Shown one piece after another: positions 39,447-53,284 of a stretch of DNA of 64,000 bases. This DNA comes from Geosiphon pyriformis (Eukaryota; Glomeromycota; Glomeromycetes; Archaeosporales; Geosiphonaceae). The notes under the pieces are model-generated. The model searched no databases, was not told where the DNA came from, and was given only the letters and a program-made list of their open reading frames with translations. Each line of letters opens with the position of its first letter. Positions within the stretch are counted from its first letter, which is position 1. The stretch lies in NCBI GenBank assembly GCA_016748015.1, contig JAAOMT010000128.1, forward strand, positions 2,255,426-2,319,425, read 5' to 3'. Position numbers and translations under genes: made by a program.

Positions 39447-42400
39447 CTACGTGGCCTTTACCCTTGTTTTGTTTGATGGTTTTTTCGTTTTGTCCTTTGC
39501 CATCTCTGGGGAAACTTTCCGGCTGGCCGTTTTGTTAGGACTTGTCGCTGATTTCGTTGTATCGTTATTGGAGGAACGATGTGCCCGCTTCACTTTTGTT
39601 GAACTTTCTCTGGGTGTAGTTGTGTGCGTTGTTGCCACAATTACAGGAGGAGCAAGGGTTTTGTTTTTTCTAAGATTTTTTGGGCAACCATCCATATCCA
39701 ATAAGTGTGCCTTCCATCCAGCTTCTGTGGCAGGCTTGACGACGCTCTTGCAGAGGGGACAACGGACAATATGTGAAGGGATCACCATACAAGTTTGATT
39801 CGCAACGTGCTCAAGATAATTATCTGCTCGGATAACCTCACGACACCTTGGGCATTGCTTTACAAATTTGCTTTTGTCACAATCGTTCAGCATGTGATCA
39901 TCCAACGTAGATATTTCCAAAATCTATATCAAGATAATTGGAATGAATGATTAAGATTGAATCAAAAAAGTTGATAGGAAATTTAAACATCTATGAAATT
40001 AAATTCTGAACTTACGATATTACACAAGGGGCAATTGGTCAACACAGGGCACTCGTTCCAATAATGAGTCACCAAGTTTTCTTCAGTAAAATCATCACTA
40101 TGCTCATCACAGAAAATGCAGCATCTATTTATTTAGCATAGAGATTAGAAACATGAGCGTCATATTGAAATTATCTCGCTATATTGGAAAAAAAATGCCT
40201 TACCTATCACTTTTTGATCCTTCTTCAGGTTCAGGAGCAACAATAGGTGTTGGCGGTTCCATAGGTTTAGCAACTAAATATTAATTAAAAAAGGGTTGAG
40301 ATGATGTTTTTCAGAATAATTCAAGGAAATGATGAGATCATAATTAAATTCCGAGAAACTGACCAGTCTTGGGAATTGGCTTTGTTGAAGTTTTAATTTG
40401 AGAAGGGCTCTTTTCCTCCTCAGTGGAACCCCTTCGTACATGTCCGGTGGGGTTAACTTTAATACTAGTTCCACGAGTTGAGGAGGTGGCACTGAGCTTT
40501 GATGAAGATCTTTGTCTGCCTGGTTGAGAAGGCGAAGGGAATGAATCGGTTGGTTCATCGGCCTTTCTGGTCTTTTTTATCGAAGGCTTATTAGTGGTAC
40601 TTGGTGATGATTTGGTTGTGCGGCCTGTTGCTGTCTTTTTAGAAGCTGTAGTAATGGCCACAGAATTGACCCTTTGTGTAACTTCAGCAGGAGCGTGAGA
40701 AAACGCAGATATCGTGGAAGTATTATCTGGATGATCTTCGTCACAATAAGATCCAGCCGGTGCATGTTTGATGGTGTTGGCGATATAAGTATCAAAATCA
40801 TCAGCGACAAAATGGTTAACATTATTTATCATTGCCTTCGCTTCCATTAACTGCTGTTCAAGCCGAGTAAAAGTTCCACGCTTAGCTAGTGGTTTTTTAA
40901 GCAAAGATTCATCAACTTCGAGCATTGTCATGATCGGAGGAGGTGGCGGAAAAGCATCGGTAAGTTTGCGAATGTTCTATCACAGAAAATGAACAAAAAA
41001 AATTAGCATCAAGTAGAAATGGACTTTCATAAAATCTAACTGAATTTTTTGTTGGCCTAACAAAACAAAATCGAGATTGAATTTTTACCTCGATTAATAA
41101 TGGTTTTACGCCATTAAGATAACTTTCGACCGTTCTTTTATCATAGCACTTGCAGACCTCGACGACAAGTTTGACAGCGGCATCTCTAACCTCCCCATTG
41201 CTATGATTCAAATAAGAGACAGCCACTTCCATGACACCGTCAAGACTAAGGCCGTTATCCTTTTCAAACTTCCCTTTTGGTATTAGGGCAATACCAAAAA
41301 CTTCGACCAGTTGGGTTATTAGTTCCACTTTTGCTTTGGATTGTTTAGGGGGCTGAGTTTGAGAATGAGAGGGCTTCAAAACTAGTGATATTACTGATTG
41401 ATTTGGAGATCGATAAGTTTTCGAAAGCAAGATAAAGAGATCTGTTGCGCTTTGTTTGATCCGTGGATTTGTATCGGAAATCTTGCTGAACAGTGCTGGG
41501 AATGTTTGATCAACAAGTTTTGAAGTAACTGATTGTGGCACTTGATGGTGAACACAAAAATCTAACAACATAAAAATTCGTGTTAATTTATGTTGAATTT
41601 GATAAAGACTAGAAAATTAGAAAACGAATAGCTTGAAGTCACTTTAAGCACTTACGAGTTAATGTTGCCCATAGATTGATGGCTTGTAAGGTCAGCTTTT
41701 CACGATTATCATTCAACCCCTCTTGCATTATTTGGAATGCTGCTTTGATGAGAATCGACTTTGGATAAAAAAATAAATCATATAGGATAAATAAATTAGT
41801 GACCTCCTTAATAAGCAAATCCAGTTTTATGCCGAAATTTATAGCTTACCTTATCGATACCCTCAACATCATGGCCTTCACTTTCAGCATCAAGTCTTTG
41901 TGTAACATCGGTCAACGCCGTCTCACGCCATTTGAACTTTTTGGACAAAAGGCAGGCAACCACCTGATCCCCAAATACCTGCACTGACAAGGCAAAAGCA
42001 GAACGAGCAAGGTCGGAAAGTTCTTCGGGTTCATCTTCGGCAAGATCATCCGAGGGAACTGGTGCCATTAAACATGATTTGTTATTTGCTAATGCTGGTA
42101 TAGGGCGCTCATCTTCATAAGATTCCCAAATGGCGGGATTGGTTTTGGTCGGTGATGTTGGTGTCAATGGCTCTTGATCAGAGACGGTGGCGGAAGAAAA
42201 TGCTGGAGCATTCATGCGTGAAGCGTTACTACTTGTCCGACTTTTCGATAAACGAAGTGGTGAAGAGGGACGTCCAAGGTTATTAGTAATAACAGATATT
42301 TGTTTTCTGTCATTTGAAGATTTGATTTGGCGACTATTTTGGCGCTTTTGTTTATCTCGGCCCGCAGATTCAAAAGGGTCAATCGAGGAGTTTGAGATTT

Positions 42401-44737
42401 TTCGCATGCTTTCAAGTGAAATTGTTGAAGATGTTGGGGTTGGTACTTGAAGGTTCTGAATATAGTAGAGGAATAATATGATACTTGAGTGATTGGTATT
42501 GATATAATCAAAATAGTTGAGAATAAAACATACCTCAACAAAAGGCGGAACTTGAGGATGCTCAGCTAAACCCACGATATCTGCAATGTCATACACAATA
42601 ACTTCACCATTCTCGTCCAACTGAATACCTTCATCGGTGATTGTAGTTTGAACTGCTGTTTTAATTTCTTCAATTTCCCGCTATAAAGGATCATTTTTTT
42701 TACAGAATTATTAAGGTTTCCAATTTAAGATCTTGGGTGAACTTTCAGTAAAATTACATACACTTGCCTTAAATTTCGCTGCACTATCAAAATCCTCTTT
42801 TTCAACAGCTTGTTTTTTCAGTCCCCCTAGTTTTATTATTTCTTGCGAACACTTTGAAAAATTATATGAAGTAATTTATTTATCTTGCAGGGAATTCAGT
42901 TAAAGACCATGTAAAAAGATGTAAGATAGAGTAACTGTTTACCTTTTGGACCAATTCGATTGAATCCTTCAAAACTTTCGCCATGTGAAAATCTTCGACT
43001 GGGAAAAACCATAAGGTTGGATTAGTTCCTCATAATGGCTTTTAATCAATTTAAAACTATTATTATTATTATTGTTGTTGTTATTGTACCTTTGACTGCA
43101 GCTTCTTTCCCTCGGCCAAAAGCAGCTAATAAGGTGGCGGTCTGTCCTTCGTCTTGCAAAAAATCGATTGGTTTTTCAGGAGCTACATTGTTATTGGCAG
43201 AGGATGAAATTATCGAAGACAAAGAGCCAAAATTTCCTTTGCCATAATCAGGTGAGATATTGTGGCTTGGCCATTGTTGAAGATCTCTATTGACGGGGAT
43301 GTCACATGTTTCAGGGGAAGCAACTCGTGATACATCTTCATCAGCTTGCTAGAAAAATTTGGTTCGTTAATTTTATATAAAGAAACAAACAAATTTTCAA
43401 GAAAAGGAAAATATTAATAAAATTTTGAACAAACCTCAAGGGGTATTGTCTGACTTTCTCCCTCAAGTAAATCATCGATAGGTTCACCCATCACTGTTAT
43501 TCCTACTAATCCGACTTGATTGAATTGGTTCAAATGATTTGAGTGACACCGACGGGCTACTAATCTAATATATTCACATTCGGCGTCTAATCTAACTGAT
43601 TTCAGTTCACGAGCCTTGTATTGGGCTCGTTCGTTGCTATCCAGTGCGCAGTATCTATTTAAGAAAAAAGGTTATAAATATTAGAACGAACGAACGAACG
43701 ATCAAACGAGAATGAGCAAAAAAGCTTTACCCAAGTCGTCGGAAATGTACGTATGATTCATCGTTTAATTTATCCAGATGAATATCTGTATCATCATCCA
43801 GAACTTTTTCCAGCTCTTCTGTATTGTTTCCCTCTTCACTATCATAGTCTATTATTTTAGGCATTTGTTCCCATGTCAATGTCTTTTTTTCTTGTTTGAT
43901 AGTATTAGAATTTGCCATTCCGGCCATTTCCTTCCTTCTCTGAACAGAACCAACGTATATGTCTAATTTACTAGCTATTTTATAATGATGTGATAGAATT
44001 TGTAATTTGAGTACTCGGGCAGAGCCGCTTGCTAATTGTAAAATGATTTCTTGTGGATATGCACATAGTCTATGATTGATGTCGGTAGTTTAGAGATAAG
44101 TAATTAGGAAAGGGGTTGAGTTTGATGGATTATTGGTAATTGGTCCGGGGTTATATGGAATCAAGATTTTTAGGATTAGAATTAGATTATATAATAATAA
44201 AAATAAACAATCAATATTGATATGATGTGATGCACAAAAAGATTATATAATCAATGATGATCAAATTTGGTAATAGTATATATGATCACCCAATATACAA
44301 ACTATAACCAAATGTGATGAGCACCATCAAAAAACTTGATTGATAATTTTTTACCTTGGTGACTGCCAACCTTTTCCGTGTTTAACACCTCCATTCTTGT
44401 TCTGAAGATGAGATGTGACCTTTGGTACCAAGGCCTCAGGTGGATAATTTTCATCCCAATCGGTTGCGTGAATTACTTTGAAATCCAGCTGTTGTAATGG
44501 CATGTGATAATAATTTATTGTTGTATCGGACAATGTTCTGGGACGAAATAAAAACGGATAAATAGGAGCTGGAATTTTTAGTGGTAAGAAAGAAGGCGAA
44601 GAAATTGGTAACGGTATATGAACTTTTTCCGATGCTTGTTTGGTTATTTGCTGGTTTTCAATGAACTCTTCTTTGTTAGAGGGATTTTGTTGATTTGACA
44701 GGAGTTGTAGTTGGTTAGTTGTTTTAAGTTCCGTCAT
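39447..44737 (-). CDS. CEP104-like protein (microtubule plus-end / ciliary tip TOG protein)
   Basis: Fourteen exons on the minus strand: 44737-44355, 44069-43731, 43654-43435, 43348-43090, 42998-42943, 42851-42768, 42680-42534, 42455-41850, 41758-41656, 41561-41089, 40976-40364, 40273-40204, 40124-40016, 39923-39447. Every junction keeps frame and gives about 1312 residues; human CEP104 has about 925. Order of domains: a variable N-terminal part; a jelly-roll starting at GWQSPRLCAYPQEIILQL (about residue 123), with YVHFRRLGYC and YKARELKSVRLDA; a UVR-like coiled region (FDSAAKFKREIEEI, about 401-496); a Ser/Pro-rich linker; a TOG helical array (about 640-885); another linker; and C-terminal C2H2-like zinc fingers (CCIFCDEHSDDF, HYWNECPVL, CPLCKSVV, GWKAHLLDMDGC, about 1118-1240). 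This is the full CEP104 order. The family binds tubulin and tracks growing plus ends. No clear SxIP motif for EB1 was seen. The extra length is in the linkers. Confidence 0.92.
42684..42767 (-). other. Likely GC-AG intron in the CEP104-like gene
   Basis: Between exons 6 and 7 the donor reads AAG|GCAAGT, with GC in place of GT but otherwise a perfect donor consensus. Using it joins FDSAAKFK to REIEEIK in frame and restores the UVR-like helix. The acceptor TTTATAG is at 42681-42687. No GT donor nearby gives an in-frame join. Confidence 0.7.
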
Positions 44738-45693
44738 TGCGAAACAGTAACGAGGGTAGAGTAGAAAAGAAATGAGTATAAGTTTATATAATGTAAAATT
44801 CTACTATTGTTACAATGGTATAGTGATATAACTATGCTATTAAAATTAAAAAGTCCTTTCTAGTGTCCTGTCTTGTCTGTCTGAGATTTTGCGGCTTCTC
44901 TTTCTCGAGTACAAATTTCAAGATGTTTAGTTCAAATATTTTTGTTTTTGAACTATTATTCTTCCAAGCTCTCGTATTATTGCTGCGCCGATATAGCTAT
45001 TTTTGCGAGATAAAAAGGCCCAAAGGTTGATAACAGAAATAAGAATTTTCAACAGCATTTGTGGGATGTTGAGGTCCTTTTAAGTAGTTGAAAGTAAAAG
45101 CTTGTGGCTCGCAAATTAAATTTTTTTTTTGAAGATAATGACACGTGTAATGAATCGATCCTCGCTCGAATTGGGGTAGTCAAAATTGGGCTGGGGAATA
45201 TTTTATTATCATTGATCATGTATTCTATTACCAACCATCGTAATCTTTCTCTTTTGGTCACTGCACGTTAGACGACGACGGCGGCGTCGCGAAATTCAGA
45301 AGTGATATAGGTAAAAGCACAGCTCGCAGACAGACAGACAGAGAGAGGCTTTTATCGAAGAAAAAAAAAACTTTGTTTTTCCCAGCTTGGAAAGGAAGTA
45401 TGAAAAAGGGGGGGGGGGTGAAAAGGTAGAAAAAAGTTTTAATGTGATAGTGCACTCACCCGTAAAAGTTATTTTTCTCTGTTTGCACGCGAGTCCAAGA
45501 TGAATATCGCTTTCGGTATTAAAGTTATGTCTTATAAGATTATTATTTTTTTTTTGAAGCTTTGTCGCCTGCTAAAAGCTCTCTTTTTAATAGTAACGAT
45601 AGTGATGGTAGTGTTGAGTTCCAATAACGTGTAAAGTTTGGGAGTAATTGAGAGCGCCTTTTTCTTTTCTTTTCTCTTTATGTTTTTTTCTTC

Positions 45694-45696
<3 letters not shown>

Positions 45697-45730
<34 letters not shown>
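45697..45730. repeat. (GT)n dinucleotide microsatellite
   Basis: About seventeen uninterrupted GT units, continuing into a short GTAT array, roughly 1 kb upstream of the CEP104-like start codon. Confidence 0.95.
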
Positions 45731-45742
<12 letters not shown>

Positions 45743-46422
45743 TGAGTGAGCTGTTTTAGTAGTTTTTAGTACTTTTAATGTGAATGAGCAGTATTTGTGT
45801 TGTGAATAATTATGTGTATACTATTAAATAGAAAAGAAATTATACTATTGTAGTAAAAAAAAAAAGTATTTTGTAGTAGCTTTATGAAGTTTTTTGAGGG
45901 AATACTCTATATACATTCATATATATATATATGTATGGTTATATGTATGCATAAAAGTTTAAAGAATTAAAGAAGAAAAAATTTTCATGAGACAGGATAG
46001 CGGCGGGGGGTGGGGGCGTGTAGTGGTGGTGGCGGAGAATGAAATTAGATAGGGAAATATTGATGATAGTGATATCAATGATTCGCGTTGACAAAGGAGG
46101 AAAAAAGAGGATAAAGAAAAAAATATTAAAAAACTCCCAATATTATAGAAATGAAAATATTGGAAAGAAGAAAGTGTAAAGAGAGAAAGGAGAAAAGAAA
46201 AGAATTGAGAAAAACCAAGCAAAAAAAAAAAAGATTTGAATAACGTTGCTAGGAGGCTGACAAGGTTAGCTGACCGTTTTAGGAGTGGGACGTGTTTTAT
46301 TTGGGTCTACTATTTGTTTGTTGGATGATATCAAAGTAGTAATATTAGTAGAAGTTCATTTATATGGTTGCAGTCAAAAGTCTTTCTCTTTTAATTTTTC
46401 AAATGATTATTAGAATTTGGAT

Positions 46423-46427
<5 letters not shown>

Positions 46428-46457
<30 letters not shown>
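46428..46457. repeat. (AAT)n microsatellite
   Basis: About ten AAT units. A second tract of similar length lies at 46661-46690. Both are in non-coding sequence. Confidence 0.9.
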
Positions 46458-46657
46458 TAAAGAACACATATAAATTTTACAAAAAAAAATTACATTTCCT
46501 TTTTTTCTTGTATTACCATTAAAATTACAATTTTACACCAACAAAATACTAGTATTATAGTGTTAGTGGTAATTTTTTTTAATTATGTTGTGAATTTATG
46601 CAACCAATGTATCATGTAACGATGACGGGCGGTTTTTGATGATCGAAATTATGTGCA

Positions 46658-46691
<34 letters not shown>

Positions 46692-46999
46692 TTGAAAATA
46701 TCAATTGGCAATTTCCCAAAGTTTCATCGAAACATTACTTGTATTTCAAAATTTGGTTTCACCAAGAATAATTATTTGCATTCCTAATTTTATATAGTCA
46801 CAGGAAAAATTTAAACCTCAAAAACCTATCAAACTTTCTTTTTCAATGTTAAAAGAACTCAGCCTTTTAATATTGATATATCATTAAGATCGCTTGAAGT
46901 AATAATAGTTTTTTAATTGTAACAGAGTTTGAAAGCCTAATATCTAAAAAAAGAAGCCTGTCAAATGTTGTAAACCTTTTGTCCTACAAAAAACCGAAC

Positions 47000-48691
47000 T
47001 CTCATCAAACATTTGTTGATAGTTGACAACATTAAAATCTCCTGTTAGTGGCGGCATCCTTATGAATGAGACCCAGTTCACGCTTTACCTAATTTAAGTT
47101 TCCAACTTAAAATATTTCCATTGGCCACTGATGATCGATTTCACAATATGGGAACTAATATCTGGAAAAGGAAATATGCCATATGTAATAATTCAATTCA
47201 CGTATCGACATTACGATCAGATTCGAGTGTGGTAATAGTTTTAAAATGGGAATATTTGGAGCACGACTTGGAATCAAAGGGAGTTTGGACAAGGTGGCGG
47301 TGGTGGAGGATCCCTTGAATTCCCTCGTTGATTAACCAATCAACGAACCAAATTTTAATTAATAAACTTTTTTTAGCAGATCAATTCCAAAATTGAAATA
47401 ACCTACCTACCCAGTTTCCTTGGAACTTTGAAAAATTTGAAATTTCGCATTACTATAAAGAATTTTTCACAACTAAATTGAATTAATTTTAAATTGATAC
47501 ATAAGCAAAGCTTTTTGTTTTCGAGATCAATATTTTATGAACAAGCCATCATATACTTCCTAGCGGCCATATGATTTTTCAAAAGAGAGAAACGCAGAAT
47601 CAGGTTGTCCTCCAATTCACGACGGCAAATGAAACATGAAGGATAACAAATTATAGAAGAAATACCTATCAAATTTTCAGTACCACCAAATTATTTCATT
47701 AGTTTACGGGTGTGATGATTTCTAACATATTAAACTGTGGGCAATATTAATCTTGACTCTGTAAAATAAAAAGCCCAAAGCAAGTTCCAAATCTGAAAAG
47801 TAATTATTGTTTAGTAAATGGAAATACATGAAACATTAAAATCAAAAAAATACCCTGGAATTCCTTGACCATACCCGATATCGAAAAAAAAACACAGCCA
47901 AATCTTTACAACTTTAGAATTTCCTAAATGATTATACTTTACCCGCGCCTCAAATTTTTGGTCCAAGCTTAGAAAAATTTTTTATTTATTTGCATTTTAT
48001 TTAATGCGTGGGTGGATCTTCAATATCATAATAGAAAAATTCATTTCTATTGTATTTGAAGTTATGAACCATATCAACAAATGCTATTTTTGCTTTGTTT
48101 TGTTTATTTATTAGTATTCTACCATTCTTTACCTGACCGGCAGCCCAAGGAAAGAAGAGTATCATCGCGAATTTCCATATTTTGAACGGGGTAGGAACAG
48201 TCATGTTATCATTTCTGGAGAAAGGATCTTTGAAAATTAATGCCACATAAATTTGGTGCTCCTCCTTTGATTCGGGAAAACCATTGATTTAATTACAAGG
48301 GTCGATGAGATGATTGAGTTTCATCATTGATAGATATCGATGATGAGTAAAAAAGGACATGGCGAAAAAATCATCTTTGAATCAATCATTATTAATCTGG
48401 GACTTGACTCGTCTAATTCAGTTTTTGATTTGACAAGACGATAATCTTTCAACTGGCTACAGGTAAGTTCGAGTCACTCATGAAAATCAATACCAAATAT
48501 GTTCATTCATCACGCAACAAAGTACAAAATATAATCACCACAAAGGGTAAAAACTGTTCTTTATTGTCAATTGTCTAAAAACCAATTGTTGTTTGCCTAT
48601 TGTTCACTTGCATAACAGAACAAATTTTTTATTTAACACAAATTTATTGTGTAAAACGAGATTTGCACGTATAATATTCCTTTGACCATCG

Positions 48692-48722
<31 letters not shown>

Positions 48723-51700
48723 TTATAGATAAACATATACATATACATATATATATATAAATTAGCAATATATAATCAAACAGAGACAAGATTAAGTGTT
48801 AATTAAAAAAGCTTTATGGAAGGAAAAACTTTAGAAAGGAAAAGATCCAAGGAGAAGTTGATGATGACGAAAAGTGGCAATGCAATGTTGCTCTTTCTTT
48901 TTAACCGATTGTAAATAAGAAAGCAAGAAGCAAATAAGATGTCCATTGATGATTCTAAATTCTTAATTTACATGTATATATATATTTTTTTTTTGAAGTT
49001 AAACATTTTTAATGTTAATATTTTAACACGCATATATTCGGATCATTTTATTATCATTATAGAATTTTCCCTAAACTCTCGGTTAAATGAGTGCAATGAT
49101 TACCCGTTTCAAATTTCAATGAAGAAATTTTACATTCGGTATTGGTAAGGATCCGATGTATGGAATAATGTTTATTTTTAGATTATATTAAGCATTTGAG
49201 TAACGATCAAAATAATTTTGCTTTGTAAATTTTATTTGATCATAATTTTATTAATAATAGTAAAAAATGAGGTATATCAAATGTTCGTTGACTAAACTTC
49301 CAACAATTAGTGGAAGTAGATTATTTCTAATTGGTAAGTTTTTGAAAATCTCTTATGAAACTTTCAAAATCAAATCCACAAAATCAAATCCACAAACCCA
49401 AACCCAAACCCAAACCCAAATCCCCCAAACCCGAACCATTTTAAAAGGCAAAAACTTAAGGTTTGTCACCTGTGATTAAAGATCACGATTTACTGGTATT
49501 TAGGGTCAACTATTTTTTCTAGGGAAAGACAACTTAAACATCTTTTTTTGAACTTTTAATACCTAATCTACCTTGATGACAATTTGACAAAAAGGGTTAA
49601 AAAAATAGATGTTTCTTTTGAAATACGATAGACTATAAAAAGTATAGATTATTTTGGTATCTGAATCAAAAAAGTTACTTCGAAAAAAATCTTTGAATGT
49701 TCCATGAAAATAAAGGATGATAAAAAAAAAAATAACAGCGTCAAGAACAATAGCAGCAATAGAGAAAGTTTTAAAATTTCACGTTTTTACAGTCCCCAAA
49801 ATCTTTCAACGACTTTAAAATTTGATCAATATTATAGGTAAGGAAAAATTTTCTTTCGGGGCTTGAGAAAACCAACTGCAGGAATATACAATCCCTAAAC
49901 CCCCACGCAAAAATCAAGTTTCCAAACAAGTTTTGTTGGTTTTTTGTCATACAGAGAGAGTTAGATTTACCCTTTTGATGATGATCATTAAAGTTGTGGT
50001 AGTGTACAACAACGAAGTTTTTTTTCTTTTTGTGTCAGAGTCTGGGAACTTTCAACGGTATGCTCTTCAAAAAAAAATTCTCTTATTGTTTCTAACAATC
50101 TCTCGTTTCTCTCTCTTTATAGCTTATCCTGACCACAGAATCCAGCTTAGTACACAATAATTCAATTGGTTCTTTTAAATAGAGTTTCCCCAAGCTTAAT
50201 TTAAGCATTAAAGGTGTTTGTGCAAGTTGAGTTCCTGAAAATGAATTTTGAACATCAATTTGAAAAAATTAATTAACAATATCTCTCCCCATATTTTTAT
50301 AATTATCAACATCACTTTCTTGAAATTTGGTCCAAAAAATCGAGATTCACATCAAGTGATTCATTCCCAATCATTGTTTCATGATGCTACCAATCAAATA
50401 AAATAATCATCATTGTCAAGGAGATCCTTTAAAACACGGCATCGTGAACTCAATTAATTCATTACAAATGCTTTTCAACTTGTCTTCCAAAAATACCCAA
50501 ATTCTCGATAAACTTATCATGATCAACCTATTTACATTAAACACCTTCCAAGAACTTTATATTTAACAAAGGAAATCATCATCAAGAGAGTCAATCAGGG
50601 TTATTTCTGCCGCTGCTGCTGCTGCTCTCTTTCTCAAATATCAAAAACTCGAGCATTGACCAACAACATGAAAAAATTAATATTAAATATTTAAAACCGC
50701 TGCGGAGATCACGGATAATAATGCTATCAGATTATTCGATTGATTATTGTGAAAAAATGAAACTTTCCTTTTTTCCCTGGAAATTTTTTAGATTCTCAGT
50801 GAATTTCAGGGAATTATCAGAATCCAACATTATCAATGAATGGCTAAACAATATCATCCAAATCTCAAACTTCTCTCGGAAAAATAAAAAAGCAAAACTC
50901 CCGATTCTGACGAAATAATTGAATAATAATAATTCCAAGTTCGAGATTTTTAAAACCAAGAATTTGAGGTACACAATTGTAGTTTGTGTACTCTGTGCTT
51001 TGTTGGAATTCACATTCTACAACAGACTTCTGAATTAAATTTCGTTTCTTGCTACTGCCCGTTTTGTGGAACTCATACATCATTCCCAAAGATCTCGTCA
51101 CGCGTATTAGATCATCAAAGCCTTTGGTCTTCAAATGTAAGTAACAGCCAAGGTTGGTCATGCATAACTCCATGCAGACATACAAGTTTGCTTGCATTAT
51201 TCTACTTACATAGTAGAAGAGAATTTCGATTTGAAGCAGATATGAAACATGAGATTGTCAAAATGATCTATTTACTCTTTTCTTAATTTTTAGAGGCTTT
51301 TCAAAAAAAAAAAAAGATCATGATTGGTCACTGCAGCAATACTCATCATCTTTTATCATCCCACAATACTTTTTCAAACGGGAAAAGGAGAAACAGGCGA
51401 ATTTGGGCTTTAAATCCATTCATACAAAGAAATCATCTCGAAACTTTTATTGGTAATCAAGTGAACTGAAACTTTAAACTTATTTCGTCACGTCTGCCCA
51501 TGCTCAATGAGTATCAGCCCGGATTTGACTAAATGTTCTCATTCACAAACCTTTTAAACCTCAAAATTTGGAAATCAAGAGAAAAGATTTTTCAACGTAT
51601 TTTTTAGTTTAGTTCTGCTGCTATCAGGGCCTGAGTCATCTCAAAAAAGGAATTTCAAGGCCAGCTGGTGGCTGTAAATCTAAATAAAAAAAGAATGCAT

Positions 51701-52250
51701 TGATTTTTAAATGAAAATACTTTTTTTAGTTCAAATATCCTTTTTTCGCATTGAAGATAGGAGTATTCAAACTATTAATTCCTTTATTCTTGCCTGAAAA
51801 TGAAGTTTTTTCTTGGCTAATACTAAGTAGTTCGATAGGGCTAAGATGTATATCGTAATCTCTATGATATAAATTGAATGGAATTGACCGCTTTTAAATT
51901 GTTCTCGAAATAGTATTTGAGAATTCTGAGTATACCAAATGGTAATTATTGAGAGTTAAAAGAAATGATGTTCGATATTTGGATTTGTTGTTCGAACTTT
52001 AACAATTGAAAGTATATAGAAGAGATTATAATGTCAATTTTTACGGATCCATGACTCCGAAAAAATACGAATCTCGTCAAATAAAAACCTAAAAATATAT
52101 CTGGATTTGTTAAACAGTTAAAAGTTATAGAGTTTTGATGGCATCTTGGCTAAAAATTGGTATTTACACATCAGAAAGCTCTTTCCTAAAAATCTTTAGT
52201 TAGGATGATTACTCAGTTTCTTACGTAAGAGCATTTTCCTTGAAAGTTTG
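47000..52250. other. 5 kb of intergenic sequence without a supported gene
   Basis: Composition is moderate, unlike the relic islands, yet frames are short and lack recognisable motifs (the longest are 50865-51197 minus, 50984-51286 plus, 50744-51013 minus and 48001-48246 minus, which overlap or stand alone). A (TA)n tract at 48690-48760 and a short CCCAAA array at 49395-49430 are the only distinct repeats. No element ends were found. It may contain regulatory or non-coding RNA sequence that cannot be judged by eye. Confidence 0.4.
49395..49430 (+). repeat. Short interstitial (ACCCAA)n array
   Basis: Four to five units of acccaa followed by degenerate units ending in cccccaaacccg. It is telomere-like in flavour but differs from the TTAGGG type and is very short, so a simple hexamer microsatellite is the plain reading. 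Confidence 0.6.
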
Positions 52251-53284
52251 ATTTTAATGCTCGCAAGTTTTTTTTAATAATTAATAATATTAAATTACTT
52301 TTTAAAATTTTATCCTATCTTTAACCAAGCCCAATTGGGATAAATTTTTTTTGACTTTCTATCTTAACAGATTTTTATTAAGTATCAATAGCTAATTATT
52401 GATAGCGACAACCGATGGCTTTTTAAAAAAAGTTTGTTTCTTAGTTGTTATTCTTAAATTGTGACAAAAATTTTATATAATATATAATAATCATTTAAAA
52501 AAATTGTAATATATCTTTACATTTATATAATATTTGTGTAAATAAAAAACTAAATATTTGTGTAAAAATTTGATATATTTATTTGTAAAGATTTATTATA
52601 AAAATTCTATTTATTTAACTTATGACAATGATTATTATTAAATAAATCATAACTTTAATTATATTAATTTTTTTTATAAAAATATATAATTATGAATTAA
52701 AATGTTAAAATTATTTAATATGAAAAGTTATTATTTCTTAATTTTATAAATTTATTTTTTTATTTCTGTTAATATAATTAAGAAAACAACAACTATAATT
52801 GTTTTTTAGTGATAAAAACAGCTAAAGATATTTTTCTTAAATAATACCAATTTTTTTAAAATAATTTTGTGTTAGAATTTTTTTTTGACAATTTATAAAT
52901 TATTACTATTATTATATTTTAAATAACCAAAAAAAATTAAACCAATTATTATTATTATTATTATTAGCTATAATAAAAAAAACCATTTTAATTCAAAAAC
53001 AAAACAAGTTATGTTTTAACACATATTTTTATTTAATTAACAAATATTACTTATTTTAAAAAATTGAAATAATTTTGAATAAAATTTGTAATTTTTAAAA
53101 TTTTTAAAAATTAAAAAAATTATTGTTTTAATAAATATTTTTAAGATTAAATTGGTTAACTTTTTTTGTTTATATAATTTATAAAATTAATATTATAATT
53201 AATTAAATTTATAATTAAATTTGCAACATAAAATTAATCATTCTTTTTTTTCTATTTTTATAATTATAATTAAAGCAAAAAACA
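52250..53284. repeat. AT-rich relic block
   Basis: A+T-dominated DNA starts abruptly near 52265. The part at 52770-53000 aligns by eye with 8210-8560. No open frame is present. Confidence 0.45.

Larger units (their letters stand above)
44738..47000. other. 5' flank of the CEP104-like gene, microsatellite-rich
   Basis: No coding sequence supported. It holds a (GT)n tract at about 45697-45730 with a GTAT tail, a G run near 45409, purine-rich stretches at 46080-46230 and two TAA/AAT tracts. The strand shifts between pyrimidine-rich and purine-rich runs suggest promoter or untranslated leader DNA of the gene at 39447-44737. The CCAAT-like or TATA-like signals cannot be told from background. Confidence 0.45.

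Noticed and set aside
39439-39798. 119-codon plus-strand frame
   Set aside because: It is antisense to the last exon of the CEP104-like gene, where the zinc-finger cysteines are clear on the minus strand.
42187-42450. Plus-strand 87-codon frame
   Set aside because: Antisense to exon 8 of the CEP104-like gene; no motif of its own.
49395-49430. Possible telomere remnant (ACCCAA units)
   Set aside because: Only four to five units, imperfect, and not the TTAGGG type expected for most fungi.
50744-51286. Overlapping 89-110 codon frames on both strands
   Set aside because: They overlap each other in opposite directions, have no motif, and no splice model joins them to anything.
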